Part shown: positions 22,401-34,079 of the stretch, piece by piece
Numbering within the stretch: position 1 is the stretch's first letter
Layout of the letters: each line of letters opens with the position of its first letter
Assembly (NCBI RefSeq): GCF_040436345.1
Contig: NC_133221.1
Coordinates: forward strand, 4,543,663 to 4,607,662
Reading direction: 5' to 3'
Length of the DNA: 64,000 nucleotides
From: Pagrus major
Taxonomy: Eukaryota; Chordata; Actinopteri; Spariformes; Sparidae
The notes under the pieces: generated by a model
The model's database searches: none
What the model saw: only the letters and a program-made list of their open reading frames with translations
What the model was told of the DNA's origin: nothing
Made by a program: the position numbers and the translations under genes

Positions 22401-25400
22401 GTTCCTCCTCACCTTCAGGTCGTACTTCCTATGTACCACCAGTCTGTGGCTGAACATGTTCCTCATCACGATCAGGTACGTCTCCTCGTTGTCCACGCTC
22501 ACCCGGTACATACCCAGAAACTGTGGCAGCAGAGTACTGCCGTGACACTTCACTATGTGCTGCAGAGAGGAAACAACAGTGGATTTGCATGTCAGTGCAG
22601 AAAGAGGAATACTGTCAGGGGCATACAAAGAGCAGAATACAGTAACAGAGCAGAAAGACGGTCTTTCAGGCCAACAGTCAGCTACTTTCAAATGTTGCTT
22701 TGAACGTAAGCCAGTTACTGAGTCTTATCCAGGTTAGGTTGTTAGCCGTGCTCAGTAGCCGTCAGTTAAAATAGACACTCACTTCACACTGACCTCATTA
22801 AGCGTCCCCTGAAATGAACGGGCAGGATTTTAAAAGACACGTCTCTAACTGTCTGAACACTGTTTTGTGCATCCATTTTTTTTTATGTTGACTTTTTTCT
22901 CGTCACTGTCGCCAAGTGCGAGCTCATGGGGGAAATGTTGGTTCTCGGTAAATAAATAAATGAGAGAGTACGGTCTAGACTGGCTCCAACTGGAGAGTGT
23001 CATGAGATAACTTTTGTTGTGAATTGGCGTTACACAAATAAAAACTGACTTGACTCTCGTGGCGCAGAGCGCCGGGTTCAATCCCAGCTACAGTGTTTCA
23101 GGATGAGCCAGGAGCTCAGTTAAAGTGTCGGAGAGCTGATCAGGGATGCTGCTTTTTTTGTCAAACAGGGCACCTGAATATGTTGGACGGGTGAAAAGTA
23201 GCCCTTTTCCAGTCTACTGACCAGTTAAAGCGTTTTACAACACTTATCACAATCACCCGCTCACAAACACTTTCCTATACTGAAGGCAGACGCTGCCATG
23301 GACGGTTCCAACCTGCTCATCAGGAGAAAATTGAGTTTCAGTATATTCAGGATACTTCAACGTGCAACCAAGGGAATATGGGGATCAACCCACTGACTGT
23401 CCGATTAGGGGACGACCCTCTCTACCTCCTGAGCCACAGCCATCCCGTCCCACATGGTAGACGACACCAAGTGACCGCAGGACGGTCGTACTGTAAGGTT
23501 TCAGGAGAAAGAGGAATCACAGGATTGGTGGTATTGCACCAGTTCTCATGCTGATATACAGGAGAAACTCCCGACAGTCTACATCCGGTGAGTGGGACTA
23601 CAGGCTTGTAGTTTGATCCCTGGCTACTCCAGTGCTGTCAGTCTGGTCAGATGTGAGATAACAACACCACAAGTAGTTCCCGAGAAGGGAAGAGCGGGGG
23701 CAGATCCGGGAACACTCCTATTTAGCCTAGGGCTGCTTCGTTGGATTGTGCAAACATTTAAGTGCATCTGGCTGTTGCGATCTTGTTCGGTACATTGTTT
23801 TTGATCAGCTACATGATTCGCAAGCTTCCTCCACACGTGGCTCACCTGCTGTAATGGGGTGAACGAAATCCTGAAGGCGACATGTGTTTTTTGGACCATT
23901 TCATTAAATTAAAGCAACATTATGCACTTAACGACGCTTTTTTGCAACGACTGATTTTATCTGAAAGAAGCCTTAAACAACAACTTAACAAATAAATCAA
24001 TGTTATGTGTGTTTCACAAGACATGTGATGCCAAGTTTCCACCCAAAATTTGTGTGTTCGAGTAAGTATTCCTTTTATGTGCGGTCAAAAATGACTGATG
24101 TGGTCTTTGGAAAACTGCTTGACAAGCTGGTCTCGAGACAAAATCCCTACAGCTGCCAACAAACACAAAACCTGATCCTCAACATTCTTAAAATTCATCC
24201 AAATAATGCCTAAAAACCACAATGGTGAAGCCCTCTACAGCACAACCGGCCCAACTGGCTTAGTACAACATCTCGGTATTTTGTTCTTCTGCAGATACGG
24301 TTCGGCTGAAAAACAAAGATATCCCAGTAATTCAATATTTCATTTGGTTTTTTCACAAAACAGCAACCTGCAAAACCGTCACGACGAACGAGGGACACTG
24401 CGTCTCTGATAACAAAGAGTTCATTCAGGGCCAAGTGAATTAAAAAACACTCTGAAAACAGAGCTGCCATTTTCCTCATCTCCCTCCCAGTTTCTATGTA
24501 GGCTGCGTAACCACAGGCTACAACATTCCAGTAGGAGCTCAAAGCAGCCAAAAGTTTACTCAGTGGTATGTTTAGCCCGAAGTGAGACCCAATTTTCAAG
24601 TACCCACGCGCCTCAGCCACACAGGCATGAGCGCTGGTACCAGGCCGGGCACTGAAATGAGACCGAATACAAACAAACAAAACAGAGGTGAAAGTGTGTC
24701 ACCTTACTCTTATCTTCCCTACAAATGTTATCTACTATTTACATGAACATAGATGTGTTGATACGAGCATTTGAATACATGTAACAGATGATGATAATGT
24801 AGCAGAGCATTTGTTCTTTCCCCCACGCTCAGTGCTGCTGTAACATCGACTTCTTTTTTTTTATATATACTCGTTCAGTTTAGCTTTCCCCACAGCGAGG
24901 TCAGCAGTCGGGTTCACTCTGACCTTAAAGCCACAGTTAGGCTCTTGCTCAAGGACACTTCAGCGGGACAGATGTTTGCCGTCCTCGGGTTTAATATGTA
25001 GCCATCGTTCAAACTCACTGCACCATTTTGCTGCTCCAGGCAAGACGTTAAAGCTAAAAATAGTCATATTTGGGTCGACTTCCCTCACCTATGAGGCAGA
25101 AAAATAAAAAAAAGATCCCCGCAGGAAGTGCTCGTTTTAGGAAGTCTATGACAAACGCTCTCGGGGGTTTTTAGCTACAAAAGGTCCAAACAAAGGTTAA
25201 AGAGAGAATATAGCAAGTAGGACACACAGACGAGCGCATGTGTGACTTTGTACACAGTTCAGAGAAGCAGACGGGAGGTGAAAGATCCTGTCGCTGTGTG
25301 TGATGTGAACGTGTCTGGAGGCTGACTGAAAAACCTGAAGTGAATTAATGAATGAGGTTCAGTTCAGTTACAGCAAACTCAAACAGCAACAATTGTGATT

Positions 25401-28400
25401 TACTCTATTTTTCACCTAATAATCACCCATTATTAACAACATTATTCCTGCAGCTCTTTGCCAGCTCTCGGTGCAGATTAAAATTAATTCAATCATTTGA
25501 AAAAAATAGCACATAATCTTAGATCCAGGTCATGTGCGAATGTTAATGTCTGGTGATATTCTGCATTTTTCTTCTCGTCAACAAATCCCATCAAAAGACA
25601 AAGAAACAATTGAACCTCATACCAAGTATTGAGTGCGTATCAAAGTCTGATACATCTTCTTCCTCGGTGCCACGGAGCTCCATTGTTATCCAACAACTAT
25701 CAAAAACACCATGAACACACCCGCTGTAGTTTATTTTGACTCAGTGCCACACACACCGTCCTGCTGCCACAAACACTCGGCAGAGCATCTGAAAATAGTC
25801 CCTAACAAATACACTATTACCTATTGTTTGAGTGACATTTGCTTAAAGCGTTTTGGGATTTCCAGACCTGAACCATCTGCGCTGCAGCCATTGTTGCACA
25901 TATTAGAAATCTCAGTTAATCCAAATCCAAAATGCTTCAGTTTATTCGAGCATGAATACCCAGTTTAAAAGCAGTTTCAGCAGAGATCAGAGCAGAAAGC
26001 TCGCCACACTTCTCCCTCTGCTCTTGCTTTTTGTGTTTATGGACATCAGCCTGATATCTGCAGACAACTGGCTAGTTAGCATTAGCTACCCAGCTGGTAG
26101 GAAAAAGGCCCAGACGCACCAAACCGACATCAAAGAACTAGCGGCGACGAAGTCCAACTGTTGCACCGCTCAGGTCGCCTATGTCTCGATCAAAAAGCTG
26201 CACTTGAACACACCACAAAGATGACGGACAACTAGCCTGTGTGAGAGGAAATAACTCTCCATACAATCAGGTAGCAGTAGTCTGTAATAAAGAAAGACTC
26301 CAGACTGAGGATATACAAACTGTTGTCATGATAAAGCAGCAGTTTTTCACACCACTGTTGCTAATATAACCACTTCTAACTGAGAATATGTCTGATAAAA
26401 GATTGCAAATAGCACTGTTGAAGAGGAAAAGGCAGAAAAAGGAGAATCTGCACTAAATGGGTGAAGTAATCGACACTACAGCGAGAGGCCCAACGGGCTT
26501 CTCCTTTCTGTTTCGCTTCTATCCTTGTGCACTGATTTGCTCAACAGTCAATCAGAGGGATTTCTCTCACCGACTGGCTCCAGCGCCGATTCTACATGCT
26601 CGATTGGGCCAAAAGCCACCGACAAGGCTGACTAGTGCCAACGGTGCAGGACACAACACAACAACTGGGACCACAGACGCTCACAGACACCTGTTGGCCT
26701 GGTCCAAATGACAGAGCACTGAAGAATCTGCAGATATTTCAGGTGACACCCGTGACTTCCTGTGACGCCTCTTGTGAATAAATAATGCCTCATCAACAAA
26801 CATAACACCAGAAAGTGAATCATTTCAATCTTTCTATTGTCTTTTCTGTTCCTCTTGTAGCTGCGACTGTAGCTGTGACTAAGAGGTAGTCCGAGTCAGC
26901 TGGCCACCTGTAGCCTGGACAGTACCATAAACTTTAGCAGGTGCGTTAACTGTGCAGCTTTTGGCATCAAAGTTGGGCTGTACTGACTAAAGACAGCTAT
27001 CATCGACAATACACTTTTGTACACGATGTAATTCACCATGTAGACCGATTTTAAATATTTCAGTCCTCAGCAGGAACCAACAAGCTCGGGGCTGAGTGCC
27101 AGAGACAGATACGGGAAGTGATTTGTTGACAGTGAGTAACTACAGCATATCGGCAGACCTTCCCTTCAACCATCCGGACCTTACCTGGTGATACTCAGAC
27201 AGGATGTTGTGCATGTCTGCAACATCCTCGCTGGAGATTTGCTTGATGACCAGCGCTCGGTCGTAGGAGTTGAGGAGGAGACAATCTCCCTGGTCATCTA
27301 CACTCCTCATTGGTGAGCTGCGGGTCAACGAAACCTGGAGAACAAGAAACAAAAAGCATGCTGGTAATTGTACAAATCAGACAACTCTCCCTGCCCCCAG
27401 CATTTCTAAGTGGTGTTATTGTTGCTGCATCTGACGCAAACACAACTGGATTGTTGAGTTTCCCTGAAGAGTAGCAAATACCAACAACACAGGACAAAAC
27501 ATGAGTCTAATCATTCTTTTATTCTATTATGGAGTCAGCCTTCATGTTCCCGGGAGATTTGTGCCCGGAGGCAGACAAAATAGCGTGATGACAACGAGGT
27601 TAGAAGGGAACCAATCTTAAGGCCGATGGTGTCATTACTCTACAGCCATTACACTGTGCAATCAGCATTTACTTCATAATGACACATTAAAGCAAAAAAA
27701 CTTAGCTCCTGTAAATACAGCCCAACTGTTTCCAGCCAACAAAGTGAAATCAGAAGGATGTCTGCGCACAGAATAGTAGATTTTTACACCATGTACCTGA
27801 TAGTCCAGATCCTCGATACCAAATCGTTCCCTCAGATTTCTGAAGACCTGAGGACAATATTCTTTAAACTTGAAATGTCCTGGAAGATTTTCTCTGCAAA
27901 AGAAAGAGGAGGTAGGACAGTGAGAAGGAGCTGGTTGAACACGCTCATTAAAATATAATGTTTCACAAACTCCACAGAGCTACAACACTTAAAGACTAAA
28001 GCCACTGATTTTATCTCACAGGAACAAGTTTCTTAAAAGCATCACAGGCCACCACGACAGCGTCTGGCACATTTTTACAAGTCTAATTTAGTTACATTTC
28101 AACCAATCCTGCTTTACTATGTGCTTATTTTTGCGCCGTACTTGTTGAAGAGGTGGTTGTTGACTTTGATCTTAGTGTTGGCTTTGAAGTCATCGGGCAG
28201 CAGCATGACAGGAACGGGCACCTGGTTAAGATCGTTTATCTGAAAAAAGGATCAAATAATTTAACATCCCACATCTGAAAAAAGGGAGTGCAGAAACATT
28301 TACTTTCAGCATAAACTAATAATGGTAGAGCCGAAGCGATAAAGCAGATTAATCAAGTTGTTAATCAAAAGAAAAATCATCTGCAACTTTCTTAATAAAT

Positions 28401-29266
28401 CTTGTGATTATGGTCATTTTTTACAAGCAACACATATTATAAAACATCTATATTCTGGTTACAACTCTATCTCTATCTCTGGAGTTTTTGTTGTCTTTTT
28501 TAAGTTTTATCTAAATAATCAACAATAATAATGGTCATTTTTCTAGCCCCAATTGTTTAGACTATAAAAAAAATCTGTAGAAATTGTTCCAGATTAGTTT
28601 TCTGTTGATCAAAATGTGGATTTACTCCAAAAAATGAACTTAGTATTACATTGTGAAGTAAAACAATTAAAAACTCCAAGACAAAAGGGAAAAACTGATT
28701 TATAAAACTGTAATAATGAGTAGTCCTTGTGTGTTTAGACAGCTGTTAGCAACAATGGTGAGTCCATGTTATTTTTAATGGCATCATAATCGCTGTTAAC
28801 AAAAGATTACGACCCCGTGATGTTCACATTTAAACAGCTGTGTCACAGGAGCAGTGTGTCTGCAGGCCAGCAGCCCTCCACCTGTCGACATCCGGTCCGC
28901 ACAGCACCGTTTTCCGCGAACAAACCCTCCTGGAGTCCCGGAGAATCGATCTGACGGGTCGCAGATATCGTCGTAACACTGTTAGCCTCGCATGCTAACG
29001 CTCACGCTAGCCTCGCTTGCTAACCCTGATTTACACGGCACAGAACGTTAGCATGTAGCGCGACGTTAGCATGTAGCTGTGCGTTAGCTTTCCACACCGT
29101 GACTCACCGAGTGATTGACGCCCCACATGAAGACGCTCAGGACGGGGTCGCTGGCTCGAAACACCTTCACCTTCTGCTGGACGAAGTGCTTCTTTTTCGT
29201 CTTGGTCTTGGGCGCCAGGATCACCATGGGACTGGAGATGGCCCCCGAGTTACCGAGGGCGGCCAT
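19466..29266 (-). CDS. pip4k2c: Pip4k2c: phosphatidylinositol-5-phosphate 4-kinase gamma, 10 exons, 417 aa
   Basis: Exons in coding order: 29266-29108, 28239-28142, 27893-27797, 27334-27185, 22559-22413, 21322-21284, 21185-21072, 20771-20507, 19847-19744, 19546-19466. Every junction is GT-AG and in frame; human PIP4K2C is about 421 aa. The enzyme phosphorylates PI5P to PI(4,5)P2; the gamma form is known for low activity and endomembrane location. Visible landmarks are [18 protein letters not shown] near the N-terminus, [20 protein letters not shown] (ATP-binding region), YIVKCHG-like [19 protein letters not shown], the catalytic loop [17 protein letters not shown], and a specificity loop [20 protein letters not shown]. 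The specificity loop carries the Ala typical of the type II (4-kinase) enzymes. An acidic insert (about residues 290-315) separates the catalytic loop from [10 protein letters not shown]. The protein ends in FISNIFA. Start ATG 29266 lies in a CpG island. Confidence 0.96.
20060..20455. mobile_element. Hairpin repeat in pip4k2c intron
   Basis: It begins TTAAAGGGTAACTCCACCAC, a familiar fish miniature-element end. It contains inverted segments GTTGCATCGTGGGTAATGTA (about 20193) and TACATTACCCACAATGCAAC (about 20324) about 110 bases apart. It sits between coding exons 8 and 9 of pip4k2c and shares segments with 11110-11270. Confidence 0.55.
22560..27184. other. pip4k2c: 4.6-kb pip4k2c intron, mostly repeat-like
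   Basis: Besides the SINE at 23193-23441 it has a solo TAAAGCAACATTATGC end near 23911. A SINE-tail-like phrase GCTCTTGCTCAAGGACACTT lies near 24941, and a probable transposon remnant spans about 26040-26720, where AAAAAGGCCCAGACGCACCA and TTGGGCCAAAAGCCACCGAC face each other. I found no coding exon other than those of pip4k2c. Confidence 0.4.
23193..23441 (-). mobile_element. tRNA-derived SINE, minus strand, in pip4k2c intron
   Basis: On the minus strand it starts GGCTGTGGCTCAGGAGGTAG. The tRNA-like head follows (GGGTCGTCCCCTAATCGGAC, then a B-box-like GGGTTGATCCCC). The body then shows CTCCTGATGAGCAGGTTGG, AAAACGCTTTAACTGGTCAG and AGTAGACTGGAAAAGGGC. This is the layout of a common fish tRNA-head SINE. 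It is diverged and lies in the largest intron group between exons at 22413-22559 and 27185-27334. Confidence 0.65.
27607..27725 (+). repeat. Three-copy interspersed repeat, copy A
   Basis: The words GGAACCAATCT and CACTGTGCAATCAGCATTTA are followed by ACATTAAAGCAAAAAAAC. The same order occurs at 42594-42690 and 55564-55640. It lies in a pip4k2c intron. Confidence 0.6.
28330..28640. repeat. Degenerate ATCGATTAATC-type miniature element remnant (weak)
   Basis: Scattered words (AGATTAATCAAGTTGTTAAT; TTTTCTGTTGATCAAAATG) resemble a worn copy of the element family at 5466-6923. It lies in the first intron of pip4k2c. Divergence is high and the call is tentative. Confidence 0.25.
28975..29096. repeat. 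GTTAGC / GCTAAC cluster beside the pip4k2c first exon
   Basis: At least seven copies of GTTAGC or GCTAAC, plus GCTAGC, lie within 120 bp just downstream of the first coding exon in intron 1 (for example ACGTTAGCATGTAGCGCGAC and ACGTTAGCATGTAGCTGTGC, a 22-bp near-repeat). It could be a remnant of a GTTAGC-rich repeat or a local expansion. Confidence 0.6.
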
Positions 29267-29660
29267 GACCGCGGACGGGGGGGGCTCTTCTCGGCGCTCG
29301 GTGCGAGGCGGTGACACTTCTTCCTGATGGCCGCCGTTACCGAGCTACTCGTTAGCTCGTTAACGTTCGTCGCTGCTCCTCCCCGGGTCTCGCGCTCGCA
29401 CCGACACGGCCGCTGGCAACCAAAGGTCACCCGCTCGAGCTCCGTTTTGTGTCGTAACGTCACCGAAGCGGCCGTCCAGACGTAAAAAAAATTTAACGTT
29501 TTAACCCCGCGAGATGAATCATTACTTAACTTCATCCACGCGCGGCTCCATGTTCCCAAATAAACCGCTGACAGTCCACCACCGCCCCCTCGAGCCCACC
29601 CATGTTATTATCAACCACGTGGTGAGTTTGTGATCGACAGGTGGCAGGGGCCAATTAGAA
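29267..29660 (-). promoter_or_regulatory. pip4k2c: pip4k2c CpG-rich promoter (putative)
   Basis: The region upstream of ATG 29266 is rich in CpG. It contains a GC box (CCGCCCCC at 29582-29589; GGGGGCGG on the gene strand) and a perfect palindromic E-box CCACGTGG at 29615-29622. No TATA box is evident, as expected for a broadly expressed gene. The function is inferred from position and motifs. Confidence 0.55.
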
Positions 29661-29821
29661 TCGACGCTGTTGCATCAGGTGACCCCGAAGATGGGCGGGT
29701 CCTTCGCGTTTTCGTGGTGCGTTCAAGTTAACATGGACGGTCGGAATTATCAGCTCTATAACGCAATGTTTCAATTTCAAGGAGCTTTTATTGGCAGAGG
29801 GGAACAGGTGTTTATGTTGCC

Positions 29822-30360
29822 AGAATAAGTGTGAAATAAAAACCTAAAAAAAATACAAAAAAAAGGAAGAAAAATGGGTTTGTTCTTGGAAACAAATGGG
29901 TAAATGTGGAAAAAATTAGATTTTCAGTTAAAAAAAGTACACACAAAATAATAAAAACACAAATAAACTGAAAAATAAACACAAAAAAGAACTGCACAGA
30001 CACTGCAAGTGAAAAAACAATAACAAGAACCAAAAAAAGCACATTGCTTATATAAGTGTGAAATAAAAACCTCAAAAAATACAAAAAAGGAAGAAAAATG
30101 TGGTTGTTCTTGGAAACAAATGGATTAAAAAAATTGTTAAAAGTGGAAAAATTTAGATTTTCAGTTAAAAAAAACTGCATATACACTGCAATTAAAAACA
30201 AACATTAACAGAAAACGTACGTTCCCAAAATATGTGTGGAAAAGAAACCACAAAAAATATACATAAACTGAAGAAATATGGTTTTGTTCTTAGAAATAGG
30301 TGTATGTATATAAATGGGTACAAAATTAGCTGTGGAAAAATGTAGATTATCTTAATCAGT
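29822..30360. repeat. A-rich degenerate tandem repeat, about three units
   Basis: Units start near 29826, 30055 and 30232, each with GTGTG(A/G)AA(A/T)..AAACC. They share GGAAGAAAAATG, TTGTTCTTGGAAACAAATGG and TAGATTTTCAGTTAAAAAAA. Unit lengths shrink from about 230 to 175 to 130 bases. The plus strand is extremely A-rich and T-poor in places, which creates a spurious Phe/Leu-rich minus-strand ORF. It lies between pip4k2c and igfbp6. Confidence 0.75.
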
Positions 30361-31259
30361 GTCTCCCAGCCTTTTTGGCTTGTGATTATTAATAAAAATC
30401 AGGTTATTATTCTTATATATCTCTTAATATATCATGCTCATGCTTCCACCAAAGGATAGATGTAGGCCTACCTGTTAAATATTTTCATTGCTTTAATTTA
30501 AATAATTGTTTGAGGCCAAAAGAGGTCAGATTCGCAAAGAAAAGATCAGAGAAAACTAACTACAAATCCGATTTGTATATTAGATCTTTGTTTTTTCCCC
30601 CTTGCTCTTCCAGTAATCATCTCAACGGTTGTCCAGCCAGGCTGCAGGAATCTCCCCAGGACTTCATCCAGGTAAACATCACCTGTGGTGTGCGTATTAG
30701 ACAGAAAATAAGTGGACTGTTCCCTTCGCTGTCATAGAAACAGTTAATTTAGTTATGTTGATATTAACGAGATACTTTCCAATAATTTTATTACTCAGCG
30801 GTTATTTATTCTTAAATTAGCTGCAGTTAGTGGGGAGTTTTTTTATAACCTGGAAACGAAAATTCCTTCTTCTCAGTGGCGTACAACCAGTCATTAAAGC
30901 AAATATAAATGATTTATTACCCATTAGCAAAGCCACTAATTACAGCTTATTAGCCTATTTATAAAGGGTGGTGCCTTATTATAAAGAGCGTGTGTCTGAG
31001 GCAGACTTTGATCGACAGTTGGCAACAGTAGTTAAAAAGAAGTTACTTACTTTTTAACCTTCAATAACTTTAAGTAATGGATCTGAGTATTGATGGATTG
31101 ACTGTAACATTGGTCATGCGTAGTTGGGTGGTATCAACAGATGAAGACAGTTAAAGTTAGTGAACTTATATCAACCAAATTATTTTCAACTGTGTGTTTC
31201 AGTGTCCTACTTTAGTTAGAGGAACCAGATGTATGCAGATGTATGTGAGGACAGCTTTC
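30361..31259. other. Intergenic AT-rich stretch, nothing recognised
   Basis: AT-rich sequence with no supported gene, repeat family or regulatory site. Confidence 0.4.
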
Positions 31260-32510
31260 ATTATGTATACCCAAAGAGATTATCAGCCTCTAGGGGGCAG
31301 TAAGATCACAAACAAAGTCACATCATCATGCTTTGAGGTTTCCTACAGAAACGGAGCTGCCCAGTTTATATGAAGCAGTGTTGTTTTAGATTCGTCATTA
31401 CAGGTGGCGCTGCTGCAGAGTTTGAGACATCCACTTTTAGTCCCTTGTATGTGTAAATCTCCCAAAACACTGAATCCCACATTATGCAACAGACTGTTTT
31501 CATTCATTCAACTCTCCCTGACTCATACAGACTCGCAGCTTTCAAACTCCAAACCTCCAACGTGTGACACAGACTTTGTGTTGAATTTAGTGTCTCCAAG
31601 CCCCAAGCTGAGATAACCCCTGTGACAGCACTACGTCACCTCAGGGTAATGTCTCCTCAGCACCTAATGATTAGCTAGCTACCGTTAGCTGATCAGCTCA
31701 TGGGTCAGCAAGCCGTGGAGCCAGCGGCCCTAGAGTGTGCCTGGACCGGGACCTCCGATCACAGAGGAGTCACTGCAGGCAACAGGGCTCAGCTCAACCG
31801 CCTCAACAGCCTCCCAGTGAACTTGGCTGGACACCGAACTGGGGCGAAGCACAGCCTCCAAGGGCAGCGGAGGTCAGTGTGAAGACAGGGGATACAGTAC
31901 GGAGGTGATTTACAGCAGCTCTGGGACTGGAGAGGCGGCAGAGGACGGACAAAGAGTCAGGCATTAGCAGTGGGTGAAAACAGCGTGTAGAGCCAGAATA
32001 TTTTTCACATCTTACTCTGTGAATTGAGGATTTATTTCAACCAAACCAGAGGTGACTGTGGAAAGACAAACCAAGACTGTTTTGGTGAGTTGTATCTGTT
32101 CAGGTTGAGTTATAATAAAGTGTGTTTTATGATGAGTTAACGAGGCAGTTAAGCTTGTCTAATAGAGAGAAACTAGAATTCAGAAGGTCCAGAGTGGTAT
32201 TTCTTTTTGTTTGGTACGGAAAATAGATGGAAAAATATTCTTCTTCTTAGAATAAAAGCTAAGAGAGGTTGTAAAACATCTCCCAGCTGAAACTACAGGG
32301 GGCTGTCAGACTGTTGCCTCTTGAGGTACGAAGTGGTATCAAGAGACAAGATGGGCCGAGGCTAGCTGATTAGCATGCTAACTTCCGCAGATATCTCTGC
32401 AACACAGTACATAGATGTCGTTTTCTCACACTCTTTTGTGAATGTGAATTATTTAAATGCTTCAAAATAAAATTCTGGCCATGTCTTACACATTTCCCCT
32501 TTAACATCTG
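31260..32510. mobile_element. Probable composite transposon remnant
   Basis: It contains phrases that I associate with percomorph repeats: CTCTAGGGGGCAGTAAGATC, CTACCGTTAGCTGATCAGCT, AGCTGATTAGCATGCTAACT, and a right end TCTTACACATTTCCCCTTTA. A short open frame (about 31700-31882) matches no protein that I know. The exact ends were not found. Confidence 0.35.
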
Positions 32511-33561
32511 GACATTTTGTCAAAACTTTGCCCCCCAAATAATCTAATCTCTCCAATCGATCTGCATCCAAGACTCTTTTATATTTAAATGTTTAATCTT
32601 TAAATAGAAATGTGCCTCGTCTTTTACAATCACAATTGTACATGTTGCAATATATCCTTCCTCGTCAGACGATATCACTGGCTTCATCTCAGGCTAAATG
32701 CACAGAAAAGAATCTCCAAGAATAGCAAATGCAACCACCCTAGATAGAGAAGTAGGACGTGTGGTGGTGTGATTCTACAAAGGATCATGCTTCCTCCTGC
32801 ATTTTTCTTGCGAGGCCTTCATTTCATATCACGCATGGACAAATTGGATATTCTATGCGGTTACCTTGGAAACAGGCATGTATCGGGTCCCTGTGTTGCG
32901 AAGCAGGAGAAAATGATCCTTTATGTGCCTAGTAATGGCAGAAAAGCAGCATGACTCTAATGTGCTCTAATGTGTAATTTCTGTTTCGCTGCTGGTGACG
33001 GGTTACTGGGACTGCGGAGAGGAGATTCTCCCAGAATGGATATACGAGAATAAAAGCCTTTTTGAGTCAGTGATACAGAGTAACCTGTTCTTATGCTGGT
33101 GATGATTCAGAGAAACCCTCAAAGGCTTTCGGGAGTGACTGTGCAGAAGTCTCTGTAGAATGGGTTTAAACACTCGCACCTTCATTACCTTCATCCCTTC
33201 TTCTTATAAATATTTATGATTCATTCTGGATGAATCTCTTTTGTTTAAGCTCCATATTCAACAGCTTGTGAAAGAGCTAGAGAGGGAATTTTCATTTTTG
33301 AAGTCAAAGCCTGTGTTTGTTGAAATCCGGACAAAAAAATGCAGATAATTTCTTCAACAAATGTTGTTTTGTTGCTGATTGCAGATGAGTGACCAAACAA
33401 ACTGCTCCGGCCTCCTCACGGTCTTTCCCTCCTGCAGGGATCCACTTGGGGCAGATTTTTTAGATATAATTTTTGTGATTTCAGATCACTGCTGCAGAAA
33501 CTATGTCTCCTCTGGCAGCTGCGTCAGTCTCATTTACTTATTGTTTTCAATTGTTCCACCA

Positions 33562-33728
33562 CTTTGGTCCAGACTGAAATATCTCAGCAGTTATGAGCTG
33601 GATCGCTGAGTGCAATTGTAAATCCCCTGACCTTTCCTCTAATGCCACCGTGAGGTTGACATGTTTGGTTTTTGGTGAAATGTCTAATGGATGGATGGCA
33701 ATGAAATTTGTTACACATATCCACAGCA
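33562..33728 (+). mobile_element. Percomorph 'TTGGTCCAGACTGAAATATC' repeat
   Basis: It contains TTTGGTCCAGACTGAAATAT, CCTGACCTTTCCTCTAATGC, ACCGTGAGGTTGACATG, GTGAAATGTCTAATGGATGG and TGGCAATGAAATTTGTTAC. This is the order of a widespread percomorph repeat known to me from memory. Confidence 0.65.
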
Positions 33729-33960
33729 GGCGATCGGTTTCAATCACCTGCAACTTGCAGATTGACTCTTTTGGTGCTTTTGATTTCAGAACTCGCACAA
33801 ACCTCAGACAGATAAAGGATCAATGAGTCAGACTCGGACAGGACAGACCAGTCGCTGGCCAAAGTGGGGCCCGTGTGACAAAGCTGGCCACGTGGTTTGC
33901 ATGTAAATCAAAGACTTCCCTTGAAATGCGGTGCAGTAGAAATATAGTAGCATTGAATAA

Positions 33961-34006
33961 GTAGCACAGTACTTGAGTAAATGTACTAAGTTACTTTCCA
34001 TCACTG
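33961..34006 (+). mobile_element. Fish repeat end 'TACTTGAGTAAATGTAC'
   Basis: The phrase AGTACTTGAGTAAATGTACT followed by TTACTTTCCATCACTG is the recurrent end of a fish dispersed element. Only one end is evident. Confidence 0.5.
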
Positions 34007-34079
34007 GAATTATGACATATTTGGGCGCAGCTGGCCTTTGATGGTTGTGTTTGTGTTAAGAACACACTCGACACCAGTC

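Noticed and set aside
23055-23090. tRNA-like B box (GGGTTCAATCCC)
   Set aside because: No matching A box or cloverleaf is formed; it is probably a SINE relic or chance.
29812-30201. 129-aa Phe/Leu-rich minus-strand ORF resembling a membrane protein
   Set aside because: The hydrophobic look comes from an A-rich tandem repeat read on the T-rich strand.
31700-31882. 60-aa ORF in a GC-richer patch
   Set aside because: It has no recognised domain and lies in DNA that looks like a dispersed repeat.
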